A stretch of 64,000 bases of DNA from an uncultured Veillonella sp. (GTDB lineage Bacteria; Bacillota; Negativicutes; Veillonellales; Veillonellaceae), in assembly GCA_902478055.1 (NCBI GenBank), contig CABSJL010000002.1, positions 1 to 64,000 of the forward strand. Direction: 5' to 3'. Below, in pieces: positions 17,558 to 25,637 of this stretch. The notes below the pieces were generated by a model that was given only the letters and a program-made list of their open reading frames with translations, was not told the origin of the DNA and searched no databases. The stretch's first letter is position 1; each line of letters opens with the position of its first letter. Made by a program: the position numbers and the translations under genes.

Positions 17558-18037
17558 ATCTACGATCATTAATTTATGTTCCACATCGATGTCTTTAACG
17601 ACCTCTTCAATGGCTGCAAATAATTGATCTGGTTCCCCATCTTTGGAAACCACATAAACATCATTAGCACCAGGTTGCAATACATCAGTCACTGTGCCAA
17701 GCACATTCCCCTTTGTATCTTGTACTTCAAGACCAATGATATCAAAGATGTAGTAGCGACCTTCTGGTAATTCTACCAAATCTTCACGACGTACTTGAAT
17801 CTCTTTCTTAGCGAATAATTCAGCCGCGTTACGATCAGGAATTTCCTTAAAGGATGCTAGTACAAATTGTTTATGAAATCGTGCGGATGCAACGTGGTAT
17901 TCTTTACCATCGATGTAACAGGCATCCATATGCATGAACCGTTCTGGAAAATCGGTTCTAGGCATAATACGAAGATCACCCCGCACGCCGTGCGGGGCGA
18001 TGATAACACCTATTGTGATGAAATCGTTAGGCTTCAT
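17540..18037 (-). CDS. rimM: Ribosome maturation factor RimM
   Basis: A 165-residue 16S rRNA processing factor that helps assemble the 30S head around S19. The N-terminal domain begins ITIGVIIAPHGVRGDLRI and the C-terminal PRC-barrel carries YYIFDIIGLEVQDTKGNVLG and GANDVYVV. It shares one base with the ylqD stop (TAATG). Confidence 0.95.
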   Translation of the reverse strand: MKPNDFITIGVIIAPHGVRGDLRIMPRTDFPERFMHMDACYIDGKEYHVASARFHKQFVLASFKEIPDRNAAELFAKKEIQVRREDLVELPEGRYYIFDIIGLEVQDTKGNVLGTVTDVLQPGANDVYVVSKDGEPDQLFAAIEEVVKDIDVEHKLMIVDPPEWI

Positions 18038-18444
18038 TATTGACGAAACGCAACGATTTTACCGTCTTCTAATAGGATTTCAGCGCCCATCATGGCATCC
18101 AAATTATCCCCGATTTTAACGGTAACTGTTTGCTCTAATGTACCTTGAGGAATTTCAGTTCCTAAGGACAATTCTTGAGCGTCTTTCAATTTAGCTGTTA
18201 CTTCTTCTTTGAAAGCCAAGCGTTTATTTTTCTCTTCGTCGATTTGTTGACGAATTGCAGTAAGGCTTGTAGCATCAACTTTAGCCGCATCAGCCAAAAT
18301 ACGTTGAGCTTGGAACTCAATTGCTTCCAAATCTTTATTCACCATATCAAGGCGAGTTTCAAGATCAGATACAATTTTCGCTTTCAAGTCTTCTGTTACT
18401 TTTGCTTTTACTGCTACAGGGACACGTAATGTCATTTCTTCCAT
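18037..18444 (-). CDS. ylqD: YlqD-family protein
   Basis: A 135-residue protein with a central heptad-rich coiled coil (about 25-90, rich in Lys, Glu, Ala and Leu) and a C-terminal beta segment (VTVKIGDNLDAMMGAEILLEDGKIV). Size, composition and position between the KH gene and rimM match Bacillus ylqD. Function is unknown. It starts 14 bp after khpA. Confidence 0.75.
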   Translation of the reverse strand: MEEMTLRVPVAVKAKVTEDLKAKIVSDLETRLDMVNKDLEAIEFQAQRILADAAKVDATSLTAIRQQIDEEKNKRLAFKEEVTAKLKDAQELSLGTEIPQGTLEQTVTVKIGDNLDAMMGAEILLEDGKIVAFRQ

Positions 18445-18458
18445 TGGAATACTCCCTT

Positions 18459-18689
18459 TTAGACAATATCAACAGATATCTTTTTGTTCTCTTTAATAGC
18501 CGCCGCTTTCACCACAGCGCGAATCGCTTTCGCTATTCGTCCTTGCTTTCCGATGACTTTGCCCATATCCTCTGGGGCTACATGAAGTTCGTAAACTTCC
18601 ATATTCCCCTTTTGGACCATGGTAACAGATACGGCATCAGGCTGCTTCACTAATGATTTCGCAATTAATGAAATTAATTCTATCATCAC
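18459..18689 (-). CDS. khpA: KH-domain RNA-binding protein KhpA (YlqC)
   Basis: A 76-residue single KH-domain protein with the RNA-binding loop GKVIGKQGRIAKAIR. In Firmicutes KhpA pairs with KhpB (Jag) and binds many RNAs, affecting cell division and envelope growth. It lies 18 bp after rpsP in the conserved ffh-rpsP-ylqC-ylqD-rimM-trmD string. Confidence 0.93.
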   Translation of the reverse strand: MMIELISLIAKSLVKQPDAVSVTMVQKGNMEVYELHVAPEDMGKVIGKQGRIAKAIRAVVKAAAIKENKKISVDIV

Positions 18690-18707
18690 AGTATGCCTCT
18701 CTATTAA

Positions 18708-18971
18708 TTACTTTTTAGCGTCAGCAAATTTTTGCATAACGCCTTGTTTTTTGAACAAGGAGCGAACAGTGTCAGTAGGCTGAGCACCTTTAGCTAACCA
18801 AGCCAAAGCTTTTTCTTCGTCTACATTAACGATAGCTGGTTGTTTAGTAGCATCATATTGACCAATAGTGTCAACAGGACGACCTTCACGTGGAGCACGT
18901 GCGTCAGCAACAACGATACGGTAGAAAGGAGCTTTTTTAGCACCTAAACGAGTCAAACGAATTTTTAACAT
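18708..18971 (-). CDS. rpsP: 30S ribosomal protein S16
   Basis: An 87-residue ribosomal protein starting MLKIRLTRLGAKKAPFYRIV, the S16 signature, followed by DARAPREGRPVDTIG. It has a strong AGGAGG RBS. It follows ffh by 59 bp. A short imperfect hairpin with one G-U pair can be drawn in that gap. Confidence 0.98.
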   Translation of the reverse strand: MLKIRLTRLGAKKAPFYRIVVADARAPREGRPVDTIGQYDATKQPAIVNVDEEKALAWLAKGAQPTDTVRSLFKKQGVMQKFADAKK

Positions 18972-19030
18972 GTGAAATTCACCTCCTTATACTGATATGG
19001 GTGGACAGGTTCAGCGCCCCTGCCCATGTA

Positions 19031-20383
19031 TTACATAAACGGTAATTTAGGCATTCCAGGGAAGCCGCCCTTACCGCCACGTAAACCTTGCATGCGCTTC
19101 ATCATCTTCCGCGCTTCTTCAAATTGTTTCAACAAGCGATTTACATCTTGTACCTGAGTACCAGAACCTAATGCAATACGCTTGCGGCGAGAACCATTAA
19201 GAATACTTGGATTTTCTCGCTCTGCTGCCGTCATGGATGTAATGATGGCCTCAATACGGCGCACCTCTTTACTGTTCAAATCAAGGTCTTTCAATTGATC
19301 CTTAATTTGTCCCATGCCTGGCAACATACCAATAATATTTTGTAATGGCCCTAACTTTCTCACTTGGTTCATCTGTTTCAAGAAGTCATCCAAGGTGAAA
19401 TTGTTTTTCGCCATTTTCTTAGCCATTTCACGAGCTTCTTCTTCATCGATAGCGCCTTGTACATTTTCGATTAATGTTTTAAAGTCGCCCAAGTCGAGGA
19501 TACGAGAAGCCATGCGGTCTGGATAGAATACATCGAAACCATCCATTTTTTCGCTCACACCAGTGAACTTGATTGGCAAGCCTGTTACAGCTTTGATGGA
19601 TAATGCAGCACCACCGCGCGCATCACCATCGAGTTTAGTGAGGATAACACCATCAACGCCTAATTTTTCATTAAACGTTTGTGCCGTTGTTACCGCATCT
19701 TGACCGATCATGGAGTCTACAACGAGTAGAATTTCATGAGGTCGAACAGCTGCTTTAATGTTGGATAACTCATCCATAAGGACTTCATCTATAGCCAAGC
19801 GACCAGCTGTATCGATGATAACAACATCTTTCAACATATGCGTGCTTTGCTCTACAGCGCGGCGTGCAATGTCTACTGGATTGGCACCAGGTGTTTCATC
19901 AGCAAATACTGGGATATCGATTTGCTTACCTACAACTTGCAATTGAGTAATCGCAGCTGGACGATATACGTCGGCCGCTACGAGCATTGGATGTTTACCT
20001 TGTTTGCGAAGGTATACTGCCAACTTACCAGCTGTTGTAGTTTTACCAGCACCTTGTAAACCAACGAGCATAATAATTGTTGGTGGCTTACTGGAAATCA
20101 TGATACGACTTTGTGTACCGCCCAACAACGCTGTTAACTCGTCATTTACGATTTTAATAACCGTTTGAGCTGGATTTAAAGAACCGAACACCTCTTCACC
20201 GAGGGCCTTTTCCTTGATGGACTTAACAAAGTCCTTCGCCACCATAAAGTTAACGTCTGCTTCTAGTAATGCAGTACGCACTTGACGCAACGCAAGATTG
20301 ACATCATCTTCAGTAATTTTGCCCTTCCCCTTCAAGGATTGAAAGGCTTCTTGCAGTTTTTCTGACAAGCTATCAAATGCCAT
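19031..20383 (-). CDS. ffh: Signal recognition particle protein Ffh
   Basis: A 450-residue SRP GTPase that targets membrane proteins to the Sec translocon with 4.5S RNA and FtsY. The NG domain has GLQGAGKTTTAGKLA (about 108-122), DTAGRLAIDE and TKLDGDARGGAAL; the Met-rich M domain runs from about 300 and ends FPGMPKLPFM. Its start overlaps the end of ylxM by 11 nt, with GGAGGG as RBS inside ylxM. Confidence 0.98.
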   Translation of the reverse strand: MAFDSLSEKLQEAFQSLKGKGKITEDDVNLALRQVRTALLEADVNFMVAKDFVKSIKEKALGEEVFGSLNPAQTVIKIVNDELTALLGGTQSRIMISSKPPTIIMLVGLQGAGKTTTAGKLAVYLRKQGKHPMLVAADVYRPAAITQLQVVGKQIDIPVFADETPGANPVDIARRAVEQSTHMLKDVVIIDTAGRLAIDEVLMDELSNIKAAVRPHEILLVVDSMIGQDAVTTAQTFNEKLGVDGVILTKLDGDARGGAALSIKAVTGLPIKFTGVSEKMDGFDVFYPDRMASRILDLGDFKTLIENVQGAIDEEEAREMAKKMAKNNFTLDDFLKQMNQVRKLGPLQNIIGMLPGMGQIKDQLKDLDLNSKEVRRIEAIITSMTAAERENPSILNGSRRKRIALGSGTQVQDVNRLLKQFEEARKMMKRMQGLRGGKGGFPGMPKLPFM

Positions 20384-20708
20384 AATATCCCTCCATTTGC
20401 GCCAATACTTTCTGCACCTTAGTTTCAGCTAGAACCTCTTCAGGCAAGGTTTCTTTCAACTGTGAAAGCAAACCTTCACGCTGTTCATATTGTTCTACCA
20501 AGTGCAACTTTGATTCGTAATCATTTAAAATGTGTCGAGCACGCTGCAAGTTATCGTGTACAGCCTGCCGTGATACGCCTAGTTCCTCAGCGATTTCTCC
20601 AAGGGACATGTCGTCTTCGTGGTGAAGTTGTAAGGACATGCGTTGCTTGTCCGTCAATAATGGCCCATAGAAATCCAAGAGCAAACTTATAAGCACTCGT
20701 TCTTCCAT
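20373..20708 (-). CDS. ylxM: YlxM/p13-family helix-turn-helix protein
   Basis: A 111-residue protein with a sigma-factor region-4-like helix-turn-helix: LTDKQRMSLQLHHEDDMSLG (about 19-38) and EIAEELGVSRQAVHDNLQRA (39-58). YlxM is almost always encoded directly before ffh in Firmicutes and has been tied to the SRP pathway. It is the first gene of the SRP/ribosome operon. Confidence 0.92.
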   Translation of the reverse strand: MEERVLISLLLDFYGPLLTDKQRMSLQLHHEDDMSLGEIAEELGVSRQAVHDNLQRARHILNDYESKLHLVEQYEQREGLLSQLKETLPEEVLAETKVQKVLAQMEGYYGI

Positions 20709-20748
20709 TTCGCCACCTCCATCACTGTCAAGTCATATTACTTTACAT

Positions 20749-20777
20749 ATGGTACAGTATAAAAAAAGATGTGTCAA
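20749..20777 (-). promoter_or_regulatory. Probable ylxM-ffh promoter
   Basis: On the minus strand TTGACA (20777-20772) and TACCAT (20754-20749) are 17 bp apart. The -35 is perfect and the -10 is moderate. The start would lie about 35 nt upstream of ylxM. Confidence 0.5.
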
Positions 20778-20831
20778 GTAGAAATACTTAACACACAATT
20801 ATAGTCTTGTACTCAACAACTTTTGTGTTCT

Positions 20832-20935
20832 ATGATAATTACTTTAATGATAATAAATTTTATTTTTTACTTTTATATCTATAATAAAGTGCTATAATAT
20901 AGATATCTAATATTTTCAATATAAAGACAGGAGGT
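20832..20935 (+). promoter_or_regulatory. Control region of the RclA-like gene
   Basis: An extended -10 (TGCTATAAT, 20890-20898) is followed by AGGAGGT (20929-20935), 5 nt before the ATG. No strong -35 is present. Upstream, ATGATAAT occurs twice as direct repeats 15 bp apart (from 20832 and from 20847); TGATAAT is the half-site sequence of Fur/PerR-type operators, so redox or metal control is possible. Confidence 0.5.
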
Positions 20936-20940
20936 ATTTT

Positions 20941-22266
20941 ATGAATACCAAACAATATGATCTTATCGTTCTAGGTTTCGGCAAAGCTGGTAAAACATTG
21001 GCTGCTAAATTTGGCTCTATGGGCAAAGCCGTTGCCATGATTGAAGAAAATCCACTCATGTATGGTGGCACATGCATTAATATTGCATGTATTCCTACTA
21101 AGACGATGATTGTGGCCGCATCTAAAGGCTTATCTTACGATCAAGTACTAAACCAACGAGAGGTTGTTACATCTCGTTTACGTAATAAAAACTTCGGTAT
21201 GTTAGATACAAATGAACATGTCGATGTATATACTGGACATGGCGAATTCATTAGTAATAAAGAAATCGATGTCACAGCTGGGGAAGATAAAATTGTTTTA
21301 TCTGGTGACACAATTATTATTAACACTGGTGCTGTAGCGATTAAGCCTAACATTGATGGCATCGACACAGCAACAGGCTTCTATAATAGCACAGAAATCC
21401 AACAATTATCCCCTCAACCAAGTACTCTAGGCGTCATCGGCGCGGGCCCTATCGGCCTTGAATTTGCCAGCCTATATGCTAAACTAGGTACAAAGGTAAC
21501 AGTATTTAATATTGAATCTGGTATCTTAAAACGGGAGGAACCGATCGTACAAGAATTAGCTAATGAGTACTTGACTGAGCAAGGTATTACTATTCTCAAC
21601 GATGTAACATTAAACTCTGTATCTAATGATGGCAACAAACCTGTTATCACAGCAAATGGTCAAAACTATACGTTTGATGCTGTTTTATATGCTACAGGTC
21701 GCAAACCAAATACAGCTAACATCGGTTTAGAAAATACGGATATTACTACTAACGAACGTGGCGCTATCGTAGTGAATGATACATGTGAAAGCTCCGTTCC
21801 TGGCGTATATGCAGTAGGCGATGTAAACGGTGGTCCTCAATTTACGTATATTTCTCTCGATGATTTCCGCATTGTATTTGGTGCACTTACAGGAAATGTC
21901 CAATACACATTAAAAGATCGCAAAAATATTCCTTACTCAACATTCTTAACACCGCCACTGGCTCGTGTAGGTCTTACAGAAGAAGATGCTATCAACAAAG
22001 GATATACAGTTAAAACTAAAGAAATGCTCGTAGCCACCATGCCAAGAGCTCATGTAAACGACTATTTAAAAGGTGCTTTTAAAATTGTAGTAAATGCAGA
22101 TAACGATTTAATCCTTGGTGCTACACTTTATTCTCAAGGTGCTGAAGAGTTAATTAACCTCATTAAAATGGCTATGGACAACAACATTCCATATACATAT
22201 TTCAAGAATCAAATCTTCACACATCCTACCATGGCAGAGAACTTAAACGACCTTTGTAATTTCTAA
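20941..22266 (+). CDS. FAD-dependent pyridine nucleotide-disulfide oxidoreductase, RclA-like
   Basis: A 441-residue class I flavoprotein reductase. The FAD-binding start is IVLGFGKAGKTLA; the redox-active disulfide is C45-x4-C50 in GGTCINIACIPTK; the NAD(P)-binding loop is VIGAGPIGLEFASLYAKLG; the second FAD motif is GVYAVGDVNGG; and the C-terminal dimer motif FTHPTMAENL supplies the catalytic His428-Glu433 pair. The GTCINIxCIPTKT context is that of RclA and streptococcal hypothiocyanous-acid reductases, not lipoamide dehydrogenase or mercuric reductase. No 2-oxoacid dehydrogenase genes are nearby. A role against oxidants from oral peroxidases is inferred. Confidence 0.8.
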   Translation: MNTKQYDLIVLGFGKAGKTLAAKFGSMGKAVAMIEENPLMYGGTCINIACIPTKTMIVAASKGLSYDQVLNQREVVTSRLRNKNFGMLDTNEHVDVYTGHGEFISNKEIDVTAGEDKIVLSGDTIIINTGAVAIKPNIDGIDTATGFYNSTEIQQLSPQPSTLGVIGAGPIGLEFASLYAKLGTKVTVFNIESGILKREEPIVQELANEYLTEQGITILNDVTLNSVSNDGNKPVITANGQNYTFDAVLYATGRKPNTANIGLENTDITTNERGAIVVNDTCESSVPGVYAVGDVNGGPQFTYISLDDFRIVFGALTGNVQYTLKDRKNIPYSTFLTPPLARVGLTEEDAINKGYTVKTKEMLVATMPRAHVNDYLKGAFKIVVNADNDLILGATLYSQGAEELINLIKMAMDNNIPYTYFKNQIFTHPTMAENLNDLCNF

Positions 22267-22459
22267 ATTATTAAACGACTGATATAATATCACAAATAAA
22301 TGGCCTAAACAGTAAAATCTACTAAAAATATTATCGAAGTATATTTTTGGTCTGAATAATAGGATAGAAAATAAAACACTTCTAACTAAATAGGCTTCTA
22401 TTACTTCCATTTTTAAAGTTAAATTATATTATTTTACACACATTAAATTACAAAACACA

Positions 22460-22500
22460 AAAGAGATGTTAGGTAAATAGACTTAACATCTCTTTTTCTA
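22460..22500. terminator. Bidirectional terminator between convergent genes
   Basis: A 12-bp perfect stem (22460-22471 with 22484-22495) with a 12-nt loop has T-rich runs on both strands. It separates the plus-strand oxidoreductase from the minus-strand HNH gene. The rest of 22267-22459 is AT-rich with nothing recognisable. Confidence 0.8.
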
Positions 22501-22517
22501 AAGGACTATTATTAATA

Positions 22518-23345
22518 TCAAAAACATTTAGCTGCTAATAAATCATCTAAATAGTTTAGAATGGCTTTATGCATTACTGTTCTCCAATGATTCATACCAA
22601 AAGCTTCTCTATAAGTTTCAATTTGCTGGATAATAATAGATTCTAAAATATTTTTACAATCTTCATTCATAGTTTGCATTATCCCCCTCATACTACACTG
22701 TATGCCAGTAAACATATCAGTAGCTCGCATATTATATTTTTCAGCAAGGTTTAAGAAGTAAAACATTTCTTTATATGCATTTAAAAAGCCATAATCTTGT
22801 TCATCCACATAAAAATCCCATATTACATTTTGCTCAACTATTGTTATACGGGCTTTTAAAATTTCTACTCCATTTGTATTATCATAATATGAATGAATAA
22901 ACGTAACACTTGTATTATCACTCTTAATATTATTACAAACATGACAAATAGGTATTAAGTTCTTATGAAAAACAGAAAATTCAGGATATACACTTTTAGG
23001 AAGGTAATGATCTAATTCACAAGCAGTATCTAACTCACACAATGGACATAAATTATTTTTTGCACTATGCATAAGTCGCTCATAATACGCATAAGGCACT
23101 TTTTTATTTTTTTTTGACAGGTGATTCTTATATAAACCAATCAAAAATCGCCGCTCATTATCATTCCTAATTATAGATGGTAAGTTGTATAACTGATGAC
23201 TTCTTGCATAATACTCATAAATAAAGTATCTCCAATAAATCTTATGCATAAACTCAATATTTTGGAGCATGCTACTATCTCTCATGTGTGACTTAATTGC
23301 TATGATTATCTCATCATATTCAAGCTCTGGACAATTAACAATCAT
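22518..23345 (-). CDS. HNH endonuclease, PtuB-like
   Basis: A 275-residue protein with a central zinc-ribbon HNH nuclease: CPLC (100-103), ELDHYLPKS with the catalytic His113, and CHVCNNIKS (134-142) with the second Cys pair and the conserved Asn138. The flanking regions are helical, with no other recognised domain. It starts 2 bp after the ATPase gene, so the two proteins are probably made together. An AAA ATPase plus HNH pair is the composition of the Septu anti-phage system (PtuA-PtuB), also used as effector by some retrons; no reverse transcriptase is present here. Confidence 0.75.
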   Translation of the reverse strand: MIVNCPELEYDEIIIAIKSHMRDSSMLQNIEFMHKIYWRYFIYEYYARSHQLYNLPSIIRNDNERRFLIGLYKNHLSKKNKKVPYAYYERLMHSAKNNLCPLCELDTACELDHYLPKSVYPEFSVFHKNLIPICHVCNNIKSDNTSVTFIHSYYDNTNGVEILKARITIVEQNVIWDFYVDEQDYGFLNAYKEMFYFLNLAEKYNMRATDMFTGIQCSMRGIMQTMNEDCKNILESIIIQQIETYREAFGMNHWRTVMHKAILNYLDDLLAAKCF

Positions 23346-23347
23346 AT

Positions 23348-24859
23348 CTATTTCCCTTTATTTGAAAATAACATTTTTATTAATATTTGACCTTCCCATC
23401 CCAACCTATTTTTAAACAATTTTAAAGCGTCTTCCTCTGAATCACATAACTTAACGGCTTCTTTTATATAGTAATAAAACCCAGAGTTTTGAAGTTGGAG
23501 GCCAAATTGTTCTGCTATTATACTATTTATATTTTCTGCAAAAGTTTCTAATATTGGTCGCTTAGGAACTAGCACTTTCCCCAAACGATTCAATATCCAA
23601 ATACACTCTTTAGGAATCTCTTGTAATACAATAGGAGAATGTGTAACTATTATTCCAACACCATTTTGTGTTTTTAAAACATCTATAATTGACCTAATTA
23701 AGGTTGAAACTAGAGGCGGATGTAGATGCGCTTCTGGTTCATCTATAAAAACAATAGTCCGTTCAGAAACATGTGCAATCAAACAGGAAACAGTTAATAG
23801 CAATGCCTTATGTCCATCACTTAACTCTGAAAATATTTTTTGTAATACGATATCAGTATTGCTATGATTAAATAACTCCTCTTTCAAAATCCTTTCTGAT
23901 AAATTAATAGACTTTAAAACAGGATCTGATTCCAAGCGGTCCAAAAAATCAGTCCATAAATCAAACTTCTTAGCTTTACCAATAAGCATTAAATAATCTT
24001 TAAATTTTTCTATGTACAACTCATTAATAGCTTTATTTATAAGTCTAGGATTATTTTCATTTATAGATTTTTCTGGATGCTTTATTTTAGACCATTCTCC
24101 CCCTAAATAATGATAGGGTAATATACTGTAGTTTTCCATATTATTAAATGAGAAAGGACTAAGGTTAATATGTATAACCTTAGAAAAACTTTGAATACCA
24201 TAATTATTTTTGAATAACAACTCATTAGATTTCCCAATTAATGTTTTAACCATTTCAAGAAGCAATCTTGACTTACCAACACCATTTCTACCAGTCAAAG
24301 CATGCAAATTAGTTTGTGGAAAACTATCCTTTTCAACAGTAAACTCTATATCTAAACCTTTTTTATTTGTATATGTGAATGAGTAATCTTTTGTTTTTAC
24401 TCCTACATCTAAAATTTGTTTATACTCTATTATAGTTTGCTCTTTATTTTCATCCCAACGTCTTAAGGATCTTCTAAAAACTTCTTCTTCCTTTATATTT
24501 CTCAGCCTAGTTTGATTACTTTCAACTACATAATCCCGAAGTGCAGACAAAGCCTCTTTACCATCTTCTATATTTGCAAAATACTCATAGTATTCTATAG
24601 ACTGCCCTAAAGAAAAATATTCCTTTGATAATTCATCAAAAGAATCTGGAATTTCAACCTTTCCTTTTTCAAGACCAAATCGACCAATTTTAACAATACC
24701 AATATATTGCAACTTACGATTTATCCAAGAATAAAGATTAAATAAGGTATAAAAGTCATAATCATTCCAATTATCCTTAACTAAAAAATATCTAGCATCA
24801 TAGTGTTCTACAAAACTTGGGGTTAATTCTCTGACATAAGATAAAACTTGAAATTTCAT
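23348..24859 (-). CDS. AAA family ATPase, PtuA-like
   Basis: A 503-residue ABC/SMC-type ATPase of the OLD/AAA_15-21 group. Walker A is GRNGVGKS (190-197), preceded by an unusually long N-terminal region of about 180 residues; the signature-like segment is LSDGHK (346-351); Walker B is TIVFIDEPEAHLHP (368-381) with the EPEAH typical of this group; the His switch is VTHSP (405-409). There is no TOPRIM domain, which argues against a classic OLD nuclease. The ATG has GAGG seven nt upstream. The N-terminal part may be the phage sensor or an interface for the HNH partner (inference). Confidence 0.75.
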   Translation of the reverse strand: MKFQVLSYVRELTPSFVEHYDARYFLVKDNWNDYDFYTLFNLYSWINRKLQYIGIVKIGRFGLEKGKVEIPDSFDELSKEYFSLGQSIEYYEYFANIEDGKEALSALRDYVVESNQTRLRNIKEEEVFRRSLRRWDENKEQTIIEYKQILDVGVKTKDYSFTYTNKKGLDIEFTVEKDSFPQTNLHALTGRNGVGKSRLLLEMVKTLIGKSNELLFKNNYGIQSFSKVIHINLSPFSFNNMENYSILPYHYLGGEWSKIKHPEKSINENNPRLINKAINELYIEKFKDYLMLIGKAKKFDLWTDFLDRLESDPVLKSINLSERILKEELFNHSNTDIVLQKIFSELSDGHKALLLTVSCLIAHVSERTIVFIDEPEAHLHPPLVSTLIRSIIDVLKTQNGVGIIVTHSPIVLQEIPKECIWILNRLGKVLVPKRPILETFAENINSIIAEQFGLQLQNSGFYYYIKEAVKLCDSEEDALKLFKNRLGWEGQILIKMLFSNKGK

Positions 24860-24873
24860 TTATGTGCCTCAAT

Positions 24874-24897
24874 AAATATTAACAATTATTAATATTT
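24874..24897. repeat. AT-only inverted repeat upstream of the AAA gene
   Basis: AAATATTAA (24874-24882) and TTAATATTT (24889-24897) form a perfect 9-bp dyad 15 bp upstream of the ATPase start. It may be an operator or an AT-rich promoter part; composition makes chance occurrence plausible. Confidence 0.35.
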
Positions 24898-24918
24898 AAT
24901 TCCTTAAAAATAAAATGA

Positions 24919-25446
24919 TTAATTTTTTGTAAATAATCTACGTACTACCTTTTGTAGTTTTGGTGTCAACACAATAGCTACAATGATACCAGCCGCACTA
25001 GTAATCAAGGAGTATTGGATCTTGCTAGCTGCTACAGCCGCGCTGTTAAGAACAAACCACCAAGCAATGAAGTAGCCAAAGGCAGTCCAAATAGCACCGA
25101 TAATGAGAGCTACTAAAATACGACTAAAAGCTGCTGTCGGTTTATTGATAGATGGTGGCAAATAGCCTGCTGTCATACCGCCAACAATAAGGCCCGCAAT
25201 ACCTTTAATAAAGAACGAGAATACAATATACTGTGTATGACCACCAAAAAGATCAAATAATGCGGAGCCAATCGCCGCTCCTAAACCACCATATAAACCA
25301 CCAAATAGAATGGATGATGTAAATAATGCGGCAGATCCTAAATGAACCATAGCACCACCTGGTATTTCGATGCGAATTGTTGTTGCTACTGCACATAAGG
25401 CAGCAATAAATCCGATATATACAATATCGCGCGTCTTTAATTTCAT
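24919..25446 (-). CDS. ECF transporter S component
   Basis: A 175-residue integral membrane protein with about five to six helices, close to the usual size of energy-coupling-factor substrate-binding subunits. It begins with a short cytoplasmic stretch, then GFIAALCAVATTIRIEIPGGAMVHLGSA; loop motifs FGGLYGGLGAAIGSALFDLF and FFIKGIAGLIVGG resemble the riboflavin/unknown-vitamin ECF_trS families. The shared EcfA/EcfT module is not in the window. The vitamin or cofactor cannot be deduced. It precedes the AAA/HNH pair on the same strand. Confidence 0.75.
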   Translation of the reverse strand: MKLKTRDIVYIGFIAALCAVATTIRIEIPGGAMVHLGSAALFTSSILFGGLYGGLGAAIGSALFDLFGGHTQYIVFSFFIKGIAGLIVGGMTAGYLPPSINKPTAAFSRILVALIIGAIWTAFGYFIAWWFVLNSAAVAASKIQYSLITSAAGIIVAIVLTPKLQKVVRRLFTKN

Positions 25447-25483
25447 AATCTAGCTCCTCTCTTTTAGCTGAATAACTATATTT

Positions 25484-25507
25484 AGTATAACAAATCTCAC
25501 TCTGTCT
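25484..25507 (-). promoter_or_regulatory. Possible promoter of the ECF S gene
   Basis: TATACT on the minus strand (25489-25484) lies about 38 bp upstream of the ATG, downstream of the copper-ATPase terminator. The -35 region (TTTTTA, 17 bp further) is poor. The leader would be too short for a riboswitch. Confidence 0.35.
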
Positions 25508-25547
25508 AAAAACACTAATTTCATAGGATTTAAATATATAGTCAGAT

Positions 25548-25585
25548 TTAAAATAAAGCACCTATACCATGGTATAGGTGCTTTA
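25548..25585 (-). terminator. Terminator after copA (perfect palindrome)
   Basis: Positions 25554-25585 form a 32-bp perfect palindrome centred on CCATGG, followed on the minus strand by ATTTTAAAT. It separates copA from the ECF gene. Confidence 0.7.
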
Positions 25586-25637
25586 TAAACTTTAATCAAC
25601 TCTATCAAATATTATATGTTATAAGATACAAATTAAA

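Noticed and set aside
18972..19030. Autoregulatory ribosomal-protein leader before rpsP
   Set aside because: A 7-bp stem with one G-U pair can be drawn, but nothing resembles a known S16 leader and the hairpin is weak.
22518..24918. Retron-associated PtuAB
   Set aside because: Some retrons use an AAA-HNH effector, but no reverse transcriptase gene or msr/msd-like RNA is visible next to the pair.
25447..25553. Riboswitch ahead of the ECF S component
   Set aside because: The stretch between the copA terminator and the gene is only about 100 bp, the likely -10 is close to the RBS, and no thiamine, riboflavin or cobalamin element was recognised.
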